From positions 1 to 9,729 of the forward strand of contig JAJUIX010000031.1 in the NCBI GenBank assembly GCA_029267455.1: a DNA stretch of 9,729 nucleotides. The letters are read 5' to 3'. The number at the start of each line of letters is the position of its first letter. Within the stretch, counting starts at the first letter, position 1. Both the position numbers and the translations under genes were made by a program. Under the pieces are notes generated by a model that was not told the origin of the DNA, did not search any database, and was given only the letters and a program-made list of their open reading frames with translations. Below are positions 1-6,558 of the stretch, in pieces. The DNA is from Enteractinococcus sp. (GTDB lineage Bacteria > Actinomycetota > Actinomycetes > Actinomycetales > Micrococcaceae).

Positions 1-236
1 AAGCACTCCCCGATGATGGTCGGATCATTGCGCGATCGCAACTATCTTACAACAATTTGGTGGGTGTCAATGACGTCTTGCGAAAGGCTCTTAGCGCAAG
101 CGACATGCACCCCGGTGTGGGGCCCACCCTAGCTTCTGTCTCGCGGAATACCTCTCGGGTCATTGAGGCGATAGCCCTTTACCGAGCACTCAGTAACGAA
201 GCAGATTCGTCCAGGGGCATTTCGGCCCCTGGGTGA
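1..236 (+). CDS. C-terminal fragment of an unrecognised protein (5' end outside the window)
   Basis: Frame 3 is open from the window edge (first full codon at 3) to a TGA at 234-236, giving 77 codons without an upstream start, so the gene begins before the window. The peptide runs from ALPDDGRIIARSQL to the end DSSRGISAPG. It has a mostly helical-looking middle (VNDVLRKALS, then RVIEAIALYRALSNEA) and a Ser/Gly/Pro-rich tail. I do not recognise the family. The helical end would be compatible with, for example, the ligand-binding part of a transcriptional regulator, but no motif shows this. The other two forward frames have several stops over the same stretch. A perfect Shine-Dalgarno sequence for the decayed cupin gene starts 30 bases after the stop, so the two were probably co-transcribed. 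The fragment could itself be part of a decaying locus. Confidence 0.5.
   Translation, partial: ALPDDGRIIARSQLSYNNLVGVNDVLRKALSASDMHPGVGPTLASVSRNTSRVIEAIALYRALSNEADSSRGISAPG
211..232 (+). other. Perfect 8-bp hairpin at the end of the partial gene
   Basis: CCAGGGGC (211-218) pairs perfectly with GCCCCTGG (225-232) around the 6-base loop ATTTCG. It overlaps the last codons of the partial upstream reading frame and ends two bases before its TGA. No T-run follows (GTGACCTCG), so it is not a canonical intrinsic terminator. It may attenuate or stabilise the transcript between the two genes, or simply be a coincidence of G/C-rich codons. Confidence 0.45.
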
Positions 237-266
237 CCTCGTGTTGACTGACCTGATGAAGCGGCC

Positions 267-272
267 AGGAGG
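267..272 (+). promoter_or_regulatory. Perfect Shine-Dalgarno sequence in front of the decayed cupin gene
   Basis: AGGAGG at 267-272 is followed after 7 bases (AATATTA) by ATA at 280-282, in the frame that opens the cupin gene. The spacing is ideal for a start codon, so the ATA most likely replaced ATG by a G-to-A change. An ATG at 256 in the same frame lies upstream of this site and has no Shine-Dalgarno sequence of its own. Confidence 0.55.
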
Positions 273-279
273 AATATTA

Positions 280-848
280 ATATCGGAACCGTAAGAATAT
301 CTCGGTCCCGACCACATACTGATTTTTACTGTTGGGGACGAGAGCCATGGACTGGACACCACACCAGATCGTATGTCGAGGCTAAACCCAACTATTCGGT
401 CTTTCCGCACTACCACACGCTCTATACCGAGACGTTCCAGGTTTTGGAGGGACGCCTTGAGGCCAGGGTCGGCGATCAAATCGTCAGTATGGAACCAGGT
501 GACGAAATTTCGGTGCCCCCGCGCACCGTCCATGGATGACCGACCGGCGACGAGGGACCTACGTGACTCATAGCGGAACTTCGTCCCGCCCATGAAGGTC
601 TGCAGAAGTGGCTTTTGATGCTCCAAAACATGCACGCCGATGGCCTGACGAAACCAGATCAGCAGCCAAACAGTCTCGTGCACGCGGCATTATTTCTCAC
701 GGAGTCTGAGACCCATCCCGCTGGACGCACCAGGGTCCTCAACCCGGTCTTCAAGCTGGTGGCCTGGCTAGCTGGCAGAGCAGGGGTTGACCGTCGGCTC
801 GAAGAAAAGTACTTTCACCCAAGTACAGGGGACCTTGCAACTACCTGA
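280..848 (+). pseudogene. Cupin-domain protein, multiply inactivated
   Basis: A cupin_2-like protein of about 189 codons can be read only by bridging several lesions. Frame 1 from 280 gives (M)SEP, a TAA stop at 292-294 (one change from CAA), then EYLGPDHILIFTVGDES and TTPDRM up to about 375. The reading then continues in frame 3, as if one base were lost near 375/376, with the cupin core: PHYHTLYTETFQVLEGRLEA, VGDQIVSMEPGDEISVPP and RTVHG. This contains the H-x-H and distant E of cupin motif 1 and the P-G-D...P...H of motif 2. TGA at 537-539 follows HG where Trp (TGG) is expected. TGA at 564-566 probably replaced CGA. The same frame then continues through the C-terminal helical part typical of such proteins (LRPAHEGLQKWLLMLQNM ... 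FKLVAWLAG) to TGA at 846-848. Cupins of this type are small metal- or ligand-binding beta-barrels; the substrate cannot be told. The expected start is ATA. Confidence 0.75.
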
Positions 849-874
849 CAGCGCTCGGTGGAGTTTTTGCTGTC

Positions 875-1645
875 CTAAGCGTCGCGGATGAGTTTATGTT
901 GTGCGGCTTGTTTGACCGGGCGCATCACGATTTGGTCCAGGTTGATGTGGTGCGGCAAATTAACCGCATAGGCGCAGACATCGGCCACGTCTTCTGCGGT
1001 GAGCGGCTTTGAAACGCCCGCGTACACGTCGGCGGCCTTGGCCTCGTCACCACGCATCCGCTTCAACGCAAACTCCTCGGTCTTGACTAGGCCAGGCAAG
1101 ACTTCAATCACACGGATATTGTGTTCGGCTTCCTCTAGCCGCAGAGCACCGGTCAGCGCGTGTTGGCCGAATTTTGCGGCATTGTATCCAGCGCCGCCTT
1201 CGTAGGCGACAATGCCCGCGGTTGAGGTCAAATTCAGGATCGTGCCGGCGCCGTGCTTGCGTAGCATCGGGAGGAATTTTTGGATGACGCGCAGTGAACC
1301 CAGCACATTGGTTTCGATCATCCATTCCCAGTCGGCGATATCGGTGTCGGCAATGGGTTCCGACCCCATGGCCCCGCCGGCGATATTGAGCAAGGTATCG
1401 ATCCCGCCCTGGGCATCCACGGTGTCATAGAGCGCATCGATTGAGGCCTCATCGGTCACATCGGTGGCGACCGGGATCAGCTTGCCGGGCAATTCCTCAC
1501 ATTCTTGGTTCAGCGAGTCAAGATTTTCAGTGCGACGTGAGGCAGCAAATACTTGCCACCCGTCGGATACAAGCTGGTAAGCAGTGGCTCGACCAATACC
1601 CGAAGTGGCACCGGTGACAAGGGCTGAAGGCTGTGGTGAAGTCAT
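875..1645 (-). CDS. SDR-family NAD(P)-dependent oxidoreductase
   Basis: Classical short-chain dehydrogenase/reductase with a Rossmann fold, 256 residues, the usual length of the family. From the ATG at 1645 it shows the cofactor-binding TGATSGIG at residues 11-18, Arg-Arg after beta-2 (AASRR), which usually favours NADP(H), a DVTD adenine-pocket motif, and NIAGG in place of the common NNAG. The full catalytic tetrad is present: N113, S141, and Y154-x3-K158 (YNAAK). The C-terminus is of the YdfG-like type (DVCAYAVNLPHHINLDQIVMRP), a subgroup acting on small hydroxy acids or short carbonyl compounds; the actual substrate is unknown. A GTG at 1654, three codons upstream, is a possible start, but an AGG directly abuts it and gives no usable ribosome binding site. 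AGGGTGGAG lies just upstream of the ATG. The gene is convergent to the cupin pseudogene and divergent to valS. A weak 6-bp hairpin (847-852 with 869-874) lies downstream. Confidence 0.88.
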   Translation of the reverse strand: MTSPQPSALVTGATSGIGRATAYQLVSDGWQVFAASRRTENLDSLNQECEELPGKLIPVATDVTDEASIDALYDTVDAQGGIDTLLNIAGGAMGSEPIADTDIADWEWMIETNVLGSLRVIQKFLPMLRKHGAGTILNLTSTAGIVAYEGGAGYNAAKFGQHALTGALRLEEAEHNIRVIEVLPGLVKTEEFALKRMRGDEAKAADVYAGVSKPLTAEDVADVCAYAVNLPHHINLDQIVMRPVKQAAQHKLIRDA

Positions 1646-1674
1646 GTGCTCCACCCTAGAACAGCCTGACGGAA

Positions 1675-1723
1675 ATATCGATATCTTCTGTAATGTCAGA
1701 GGCCAAGAATATTCCCAGAATAT
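1675..1723. promoter_or_regulatory. Palindromes in the divergent SDR-valS intergenic region
   Basis: Only 84 bases separate the two divergent start codons. They hold a 10-bp palindrome ATATCGATAT (1675-1684) and an inverted repeat ATATTC-CCA-GAATAT (1709-1723), whose left half is part of the 8-bp palindrome GAATATTC (1707-1714). Both could be operator sites for a dimeric regulator or simply AT-rich promoter DNA. A weak minus-strand promoter for the SDR gene is conceivable: TTGGCC, 17 bases, TATCGA. No T-box leader precedes valS, as there is no room for one. Confidence 0.3.
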
Positions 1724-1729
1724 GAAACA

Positions 1730-4396
1730 ATGGTGGCCATGGCTGAAAATACTCCGGGCACAGACGCGCCCAAAACGGTAAATGTTCCAGATCGGGTCGG
1801 TTTGGAAGGACTCGAAGAAAAATTTAGCACCCGGTGGGAAGAAGACCGGGTGTATGCCTTCGATCCGAACACGTCTCGGGAGAAAGTCTTCTCAATCGAC
1901 ACTCCCCCGCCCACGGCATCGGGTTCATTGCACGTCGGGCACGTTTTCTCGTACACCCAGACGGACGTGATCGCTCGCTTTATGCGGATGTGCGGCAAAA
2001 ACGTGTTCTACCCGATGGGATGGGATGATAACGGTTTGCCCACCGAACGTCGGGTCCAGAACTACTTTGGGGTTCGTACCGATACTTCTGTACCCTACGA
2101 TCCGAACTATCAGCCGCCCGAAAAGCCGGCCAAAAATCGTCGCGACTGGGATGTGGTGTCGCGGCAGAACTTCATTGAACTCTGCCTGGCGCAATCACGC
2201 GAAGACGAACAGGTCTACGAACAGCTGTTCACCCAACTGGGTCTGTCGGTGGACTGGAATCTGAGTTATCGCACGATCGATGCCCATTCACGTGAGATCT
2301 CGCAGCGGGCATTCCTACAAAACCTGGCTGATGGTCAGGCGTATAATGCTGAAGCGCCAACGATGTGGGATGTCACCTTCCAGACTGCAGTCGCTCAAGC
2401 TGAACTAGAAGATAAAGAAGTCCCTGGCGCCTATTACCGGTATGCCTTCATTGCCGAGGATGGCTCCGAGGTATTTATTGAAACCACCCGTCCAGAGTTA
2501 CTTCCTGCATGCTCGGCACTAGTGGCTCACCCGGATGATGAGCGCTACAAGCACCTGTTTGGCAAGAAGGTCACCTCTCCCCTATTCGACGTCGAAGTCG
2601 AGGTCTACCCGCACGAGCTGGCTCAACCTGATAAAGGCGCCGGTATCGCGATGGTGTGTACCTTCGGTGACCAGAATGACATTACGTGGTGGCGTGAACT
2701 GCAGCTACCCACCCGCACACTGATCGGTCGCGATGGTCGCTTTACCCGCGAGACCCCCGCATGGATTACCTCGGAACGCGGTCAAGAAAATTATGCGCAA
2801 TTAGCAGGCAAGACCGTCTTCTCGGCCCAAAAGGCCGTGGTGGAAATGCTCGAGGCCAACGACCTGCTGGACGGCGAACCTGAAAAAATCACCCACGCGG
2901 TGAACTTCTTTGAAAAAGGCGATAAGCCCCTGGAAATCGTCACATCGCGGCAATGGTACCTGCGCAACGGCGGTCGGGATAGCGAACTGCGCAATCGCCT
3001 CATTGAGCGCGGCAACGAGCTGGAGTGGCATCCAGGGTTTATGCAGTCGCGCTACACCAACTGGGTCGAAAACCTTACCGGTGATTGGCTGGTCTCACGC
3101 CAGCGCGTCTTCGGTGTAGCCATCCCCCTGTGGTACCCGCTGGATGAGGCAGGTAACCCGGACTATGACAACCCGATCGTGCCCTCCGATGATCAGCTGC
3201 CAGTTGATCCGGTAGAAGATGTACCTGCAGGGTATACGGCCGATCAGCGCGACGTGCCTGGCGGATTCACTGGGGATCCAGACGTCTTGGACACCTGGGC
3301 CACCTCATCGTTGACCCCGCAGATTATTGGGCAGTGGTCAAAGGATAACGAGTTCTTTGACAACGTCTTCCCATTTGATTTGCGTCCCCAGGGTCACGAC
3401 ATCATCCGGACGTGGCTGTTCTCCACAGTCGTACGTGCCCACCAGCTCCAAGACACTGTGCCTTGGAAACACACGGCATTGTCAGGCTGGGTATTGGATC
3501 CACAGCGACAGAAGATGTCCAAATCAAAAGGCAATGTCGTCGTTCCGACCGACATTCTGGATCAATACGGGTCTGATGCGGTGCGTTACTGGGCGGCCTC
3601 GGCACGCCTGGGTGCAGACACCGCCTATGAAGCTAACCAGATGAAGATCGGACGTCGTCTGGCGATCAAGTTGCTCAACGCTTCAAAGTTCGCGTTGAAT
3701 CTTGGTGCCACGGAAGACAAGATTGTCCGAAACCGCGAAGATGCAGCTGTCGTAACCCACGCACTGGATCAGTCGCTGCTAGCTCAGCTGCACGAGACGA
3801 TCGAACAGGCGACCCGGGCTTTCGAGAAATTCGATTATGCTCGCACCCTGAACCTGGTCGAAACGTTCTTCTGGCATTTCACCGACGACTATATTGAGCT
3901 CATCAAAGATCGTGCTTATGGTTCGCGTGGCAAAGCCGAGCAGGCGTCTGTGGTGGCGACGCTCGCAACGACCTTGGATGCGCTGTTGCGGTTGATGGCC
4001 CCATTCCAGCCCTTTGCTACCGATGAGGTCTGGTCCTGGTGGCGTCATGGCTCGGTACATGCTGCCGCATGGCCTGGCCTAGAATCCGAACTGGGCGGGA
4101 TTGCTGCTGCGGCCAACGCCGGTGATGCCGATGTGCTGACCACGGTCACTCGTGCGATCTCGCGCATTCGGAAAGCCAAGTCTGATGCCAAGGTCAAGCA
4201 GCGCACCGAAGTGTTGACCGCGACGATCACGGCAACCGAGGAGCGTCTGACCGAACTGCAGGCTGGTTTAGATGATCTGCGGGCTGCGGGCAATGTCACC
4301 GATTTGTCGCTTGAAACTGGTGAGGCCATCACCACTGAAGATGATGAGGTCATTGATCTGCGGCTAACAGATATCCAATTGGCAGCTGCTGAATAA
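1730..4396 (+). CDS. valS: Valine--tRNA ligase, archaeal-like type
   Basis: Class I aminoacyl-tRNA synthetase that charges tRNA-Val in the cytoplasm and removes mischarged threonine; 888 residues, full length. The HIGH signature is HVGH at 68-71 inside PPPTASGSLHVGHVFSY. The CP1 editing domain includes ETTRPE at about 251-256. KMSKS is at 595-599. The anticodon-binding helical domain follows (FDYARTLNLVETFFWHFTDD). A short charged C-terminal region ends the protein. Sequences such as FYPMGWDDNGLPTERRVQN, and SRQWYLRNGG in the catalytic core, are those of the archaeal/rickettsial valS subgroup. The usual bacterial form reads PGMDHAGIATQ at the equivalent place. I recall the archaeal-like form in Arthrobacter relatives. 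ATG at 1730 and ATG at 1739 are both possible starts; neither has a clear Shine-Dalgarno sequence, so the mRNA may be leaderless or nearly so. The gene ends with TAA just before a strong hairpin. Confidence 0.97.
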   Translation: MVAMAENTPGTDAPKTVNVPDRVGLEGLEEKFSTRWEEDRVYAFDPNTSREKVFSIDTPPPTASGSLHVGHVFSYTQTDVIARFMRMCGKNVFYPMGWDDNGLPTERRVQNYFGVRTDTSVPYDPNYQPPEKPAKNRRDWDVVSRQNFIELCLAQSREDEQVYEQLFTQLGLSVDWNLSYRTIDAHSREISQRAFLQNLADGQAYNAEAPTMWDVTFQTAVAQAELEDKEVPGAYYRYAFIAEDGSEVFIETTRPELLPACSALVAHPDDERYKHLFGKKVTSPLFDVEVEVYPHELAQPDKGAGIAMVCTFGDQNDITWWRELQLPTRTLIGRDGRFTRETPAWITSERGQENYAQLAGKTVFSAQKAVVEMLEANDLLDGEPEKITHAVNFFEKGDKPLEIVTSRQWYLRNGGRDSELRNRLIERGNELEWHPGFMQSRYTNWVENLTGDWLVSRQRVFGVAIPLWYPLDEAGNPDYDNPIVPSDDQLPVDPVEDVPAGYTADQRDVPGGFTGDPDVLDTWATSSLTPQIIGQWSKDNEFFDNVFPFDLRPQGHDIIRTWLFSTVVRAHQLQDTVPWKHTALSGWVLDPQRQKMSKSKGNVVVPTDILDQYGSDAVRYWAASARLGADTAYEANQMKIGRRLAIKLLNASKFALNLGATEDKIVRNREDAAVVTHALDQSLLAQLHETIEQATRAFEKFDYARTLNLVETFFWHFTDDYIELIKDRAYGSRGKAEQASVVATLATTLDALLRLMAPFQPFATDEVWSWWRHGSVHAAAWPGLESELGGIAAAANAGDADVLTTVTRAISRIRKAKSDAKVKQRTEVLTATITATEERLTELQAGLDDLRAAGNVTDLSLETGEAITTEDDEVIDLRLTDIQLAAAE

Positions 4397-4408
4397 TATT
4401 GCACCACG

Positions 4409-4451
4409 ACTGTGCCCCCGATGGAAAACCATCGGGGGCACAGTTATATTT
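4409..4451 (+). terminator. Strong intrinsic terminator after valS
   Basis: ACTGTGCCCCCGATGG (4409-4424) and CCATCGGGGGCACAGT (4429-4444) form a perfect 16-bp stem with an AAAA loop. The hairpin begins 13 bases after the valS stop and is followed by TATATTT on the plus strand. It sits between convergent genes, so it may also stop transcripts from the minus strand, although no U-run follows it in that direction. Confidence 0.85.
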
Positions 4452-4462
4452 GGATCGAAATC

Positions 4463-5071
4463 TTAGCTGAAGTCGAGTTCGGTGTTCCGGGCTCGTTTGA
4501 GTTCGTAGAAGTAGGGGTACTCTACGAGCGTGACGAAACCATCCCAGATTTTTCCAGCTTCTTCACCTTTTGGAATGCGAGTCATGACTGGCCCGAAGAA
4601 TGCTGAGTCACCAATAGCGATGATTGGTGTGCCGACGTCATCGCCGACCAGGGCTAGGGCTGCCTTGGTCGATTCGCGCAGGCCCTCATCGTAGGTGTCC
4701 TTCGTGGAGGCGTCCATAATGTCATCGGCATCCGAGACACCAATCTCTTCAAGCGCCTCAGGCAGGATTTGATCGTAGCATTCGGTCCCTTGACCCTGGT
4801 TATGCACGCGGGTGCCGGCTGCAGTATAAAATTCGCCAGCCTTTTCTGCACCGTGACGTTCTCGAACGGCCAGGGCTACTCGAGCACCTTGCCAGAGGGC
4901 TTTGGTGCTGGGATCGTTTTGATCCTGTTTATCTTCATTCAACACGGCCAGGGAAATGACGTTGAAGTCGACTTTGATGTCGCGAACTTCCTCGACTTCG
5001 CGTATCCAACGCGAGGTGATCCATGCGAAAGGGCATGCTGGGTCAAACCAAAATTTGACAGTCTGTGTCAA
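4463..5071 (-). CDS. DsbA-family protein, Rv2466c-like mycothiol-dependent nitroreductase homologue
   Basis: A 202-residue thioredoxin-fold protein with an all-helical insertion. It matches what I remember of Mycobacterium tuberculosis Rv2466c, a mycothiol-dependent thiol oxidoreductase/nitroreductase: KFWFDPACPFAWITSRWI at the N-terminus, RVHNQGQGTE in the middle, DVGTPIIAIGDSAFFGPV with the cis-Pro, and the C-terminal ELKRARNTE. The active-site motif is C13-P-F-A16. The family member from M. tuberculosis has CPWC as I recall it, so the resolving cysteine is replaced by alanine and only C13 can act, presumably through a mixed disulfide with mycothiol. There is no signal peptide, so the protein is cytoplasmic. 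The start is TTG at 5071, five bases after AAGGAG, and the clpX stop codon overlaps that ribosome binding site. The gene is therefore the last gene of a clpX unit. Function beyond thiol redox chemistry is inference. Confidence 0.88.
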   Translation of the reverse strand: MTQTVKFWFDPACPFAWITSRWIREVEEVRDIKVDFNVISLAVLNEDKQDQNDPSTKALWQGARVALAVRERHGAEKAGEFYTAAGTRVHNQGQGTECYDQILPEALEEIGVSDADDIMDASTKDTYDEGLRESTKAALALVGDDVGTPIIAIGDSAFFGPVMTRIPKGEEAGKIWDGFVTLVEYPYFYELKRARNTELDFS

Positions 5072-5076
5072 AGTGT

Positions 5077-5083
5077 CTCCTTA
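5077..5083 (-). promoter_or_regulatory. Ribosome binding site overlapping the clpX stop codon
   Basis: On the minus strand TAAGGAG contains both the clpX TAA (5083-5081) and the AAGGAG Shine-Dalgarno of the next gene. Five bases later comes TTG at 5071-5069. This tight overlap fixes the unusual TTG start and suggests translational coupling of the DsbA-family gene to clpX. Confidence 0.75.
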
Positions 5084-6391
5084 TGCAGACTTATTGCGAC
5101 GTTTTCGGGCGACTTCTCGAGAGACCATCACCGGTTGTCCGGTGCCTTCGACGGTCTCTTTCGTAATGGTCACCTGTGCGATATCGTCTCGAGATGGTAG
5201 TTCAAACATGACGGGTTGCAGTACGTCTTCAATGATAGAGCGTAGGCCGCGAGCCCCGGTGCCTCGCGCTTCTGCTTTAGCAACAATGGCCTCGAGCGCT
5301 TCGCGTTCGAACTCCAGCTGTACGCCATCGAGCGCGAACATTTTCTGATACTGCTTGCTCAAGGCGTTCTTCGGTTCGGTCAGCACGCGGATAAGGGCCT
5401 GTTCGTCGAGGTAATCCACAGCAGTGATCACCGGAAGACGACCAATGAATTCAGGGATGAGGCCGAATTTAATAAGATCCTCAGGCTGCACATCGGTAAA
5501 GGATGGCCCATCGTCCACGCCGGCGACCTTCAGTGGAGCGCCGAAACCGATCGATTTCTGACCCGCCCGCGCGTCGATGATGTCGTCGAGGCCAGCAAAA
5601 GCGCCTGCCACAATGAACAGAATGTTCGAGGTATCGAGTTCTAAAAACTCTTGGTGTGGATGTTTGCGTCCACCCTGTGGTGGGACTGATGCCACGGTGC
5701 CTTCAAGGATTTTCAGCAGGGATTGTTGGACGCCTTCGCCAGATACGTCACGAGTGATCGACGGGTTCTCAGATTTCCGAGAAATCTTGTCAATCTCGTC
5801 AATATAGATGATGCCACGTTCAGCTTTGGTTATATCGTTATCCGCCGCCTGAATAAGCTTCAGCAGGATGTTCTCCACATCCTCGCCGACGTAGCCAGCC
5901 TCGGTAAGAGAGGTCGCGTCAGCGACAATGAACGGCACATCGAGCTTTCGAGCCAGCGTTTGGGCCAGGTAGGTTTTGCCTGAGCCGGTGGGGCCGACGA
6001 GCATGATATTCGATTTACCGATTTCGACGTCTTCCAGATAGGAGAAGTCCACATCGGTGCCGAAAGCTTCACGCATGGAAGATTTGATATTGTCTTGTGC
6101 GTGCACACGCTTGTAGTGGTTGTACACGGCCACGGACAACGCTGCCTTAGCACGCTCTTGTCCAATGACGTATTCATCGAGATGGGCATAGATTTCTTGC
6201 GGCGTGGGCAATGTGAAATCGCTGCTCTCGGTGACTTCGGCAAGTTCTTCTTCTATAATCTCATTGCACAGCTCAATGCACTCATCGCAAATGTAGACCC
6301 CTGGGCCTGCGATGAGCTTTCGCACCTGCTTTTGTGTTTTCCCACAAAAGGAACACTTCAGCAGATCTGCCGATTCTCCGATTCGAGCCAT
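5081..6391 (-). CDS. clpX: ATP-dependent Clp protease ATP-binding subunit ClpX
   Basis: Hexameric AAA+ unfoldase that feeds tagged or unfolded proteins to the ClpP chamber; 436 residues, normal length. The N-terminal zinc-binding domain has C13, C16, C35 and C38 (CSFCGK ... CDEC). Walker A is GPTGSGKT at 133-140. The pore-1 loop is GYVG at 166-169. Walker B is IIYIDE at 194-199. The pore region has RKH at 242-244. The IGFG loop that docks on ClpP is at 281-284, and the sensor-2 motif GAR is at 379-381. The ATG at 6391 is preceded by AAGGAG with 5-base spacing. A terminator-like hairpin separates the gene from clpP2, so it probably has its own promoter in the 167-base gap. Downstream, its stop codon overlaps the ribosome binding site of the DsbA-family gene. 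All key residues are intact. Confidence 0.98.
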   Translation of the reverse strand: MARIGESADLLKCSFCGKTQKQVRKLIAGPGVYICDECIELCNEIIEEELAEVTESSDFTLPTPQEIYAHLDEYVIGQERAKAALSVAVYNHYKRVHAQDNIKSSMREAFGTDVDFSYLEDVEIGKSNIMLVGPTGSGKTYLAQTLARKLDVPFIVADATSLTEAGYVGEDVENILLKLIQAADNDITKAERGIIYIDEIDKISRKSENPSITRDVSGEGVQQSLLKILEGTVASVPPQGGRKHPHQEFLELDTSNILFIVAGAFAGLDDIIDARAGQKSIGFGAPLKVAGVDDGPSFTDVQPEDLIKFGLIPEFIGRLPVITAVDYLDEQALIRVLTEPKNALSKQYQKMFALDGVQLEFEREALEAIVAKAEARGTGARGLRSIIEDVLQPVMFELPSRDDIAQVTITKETVEGTGQPVMVSREVARKRRNKSA

Positions 6392-6471
6392 TTCATCTCC
6401 TTATGAACCTTACGAGTCCAGCCTAATTGGTTCAGAGGGTATTACTGGGAACATTGCCCCAAGCGTGGACA

Positions 6472-6477
6472 AGTATA
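6472..6477 (-). promoter_or_regulatory. Candidate -10 element for clpX
   Basis: On the minus strand TATACT lies about 80 bases upstream of the clpX ATG, after the clpP2 terminator. No good -35 element is found 16-18 bases upstream (ATACAC at spacing 17), so this is a weak candidate. It is the best match to a housekeeping -10 that I see in the gap 6392-6558. The rest of the gap holds the terminator and nothing else recognisable. Confidence 0.3.
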
Positions 6478-6517
6478 TTGTCTATGCCAATCCTGTGTAT
6501 TTGCTTTAAGTAAACAA

Positions 6518-6544
6518 TGGCGCCCCACCGTCGGTAGGGCGCCA
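6518..6544 (-). terminator. Intrinsic terminator between clpP2 and clpX
   Basis: In the minus-strand RNA, UGGCGCCCUACC and GGUGGGGCGCCA form a 12-bp stem with a GAC loop, followed by UUGUUUACUU. The U-G pair (positions 6536 and 6526) is an A-C mismatch if read on the plus strand, so the hairpin fits minus-strand transcription. It begins 14 bases after the clpP2 stop. It should end at least part of the clpP1-clpP2 transcript before clpX. Confidence 0.75.
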
Positions 6545-6558
6545 CAATTCACAATGTT

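Noticed and set aside
373..573. 66-codon plus-strand frame
   Set aside because: Out-of-frame reading produced by the frameshift near 375; the cupin motifs are in the other frame.
129..683. 184-codon minus-strand open frame over the cupin pseudogene
   Set aside because: The plus strand carries recognisable cupin sequence over the same bases, and the minus-strand peptide resembles no family. It also runs through the end of the upstream frame.
847..874. Hairpin GACAGC/GCTGTC between the cupin pseudogene and the SDR gene
   Set aside because: Only a 6-bp stem with a 16-base loop and no T-run in either direction; too weak to call a terminator.
1646..1729. T-box or other leader riboswitch before valS
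   Set aside because: The spacer to the divergent gene is far too short and contains no specifier loop or antiterminator sequence.
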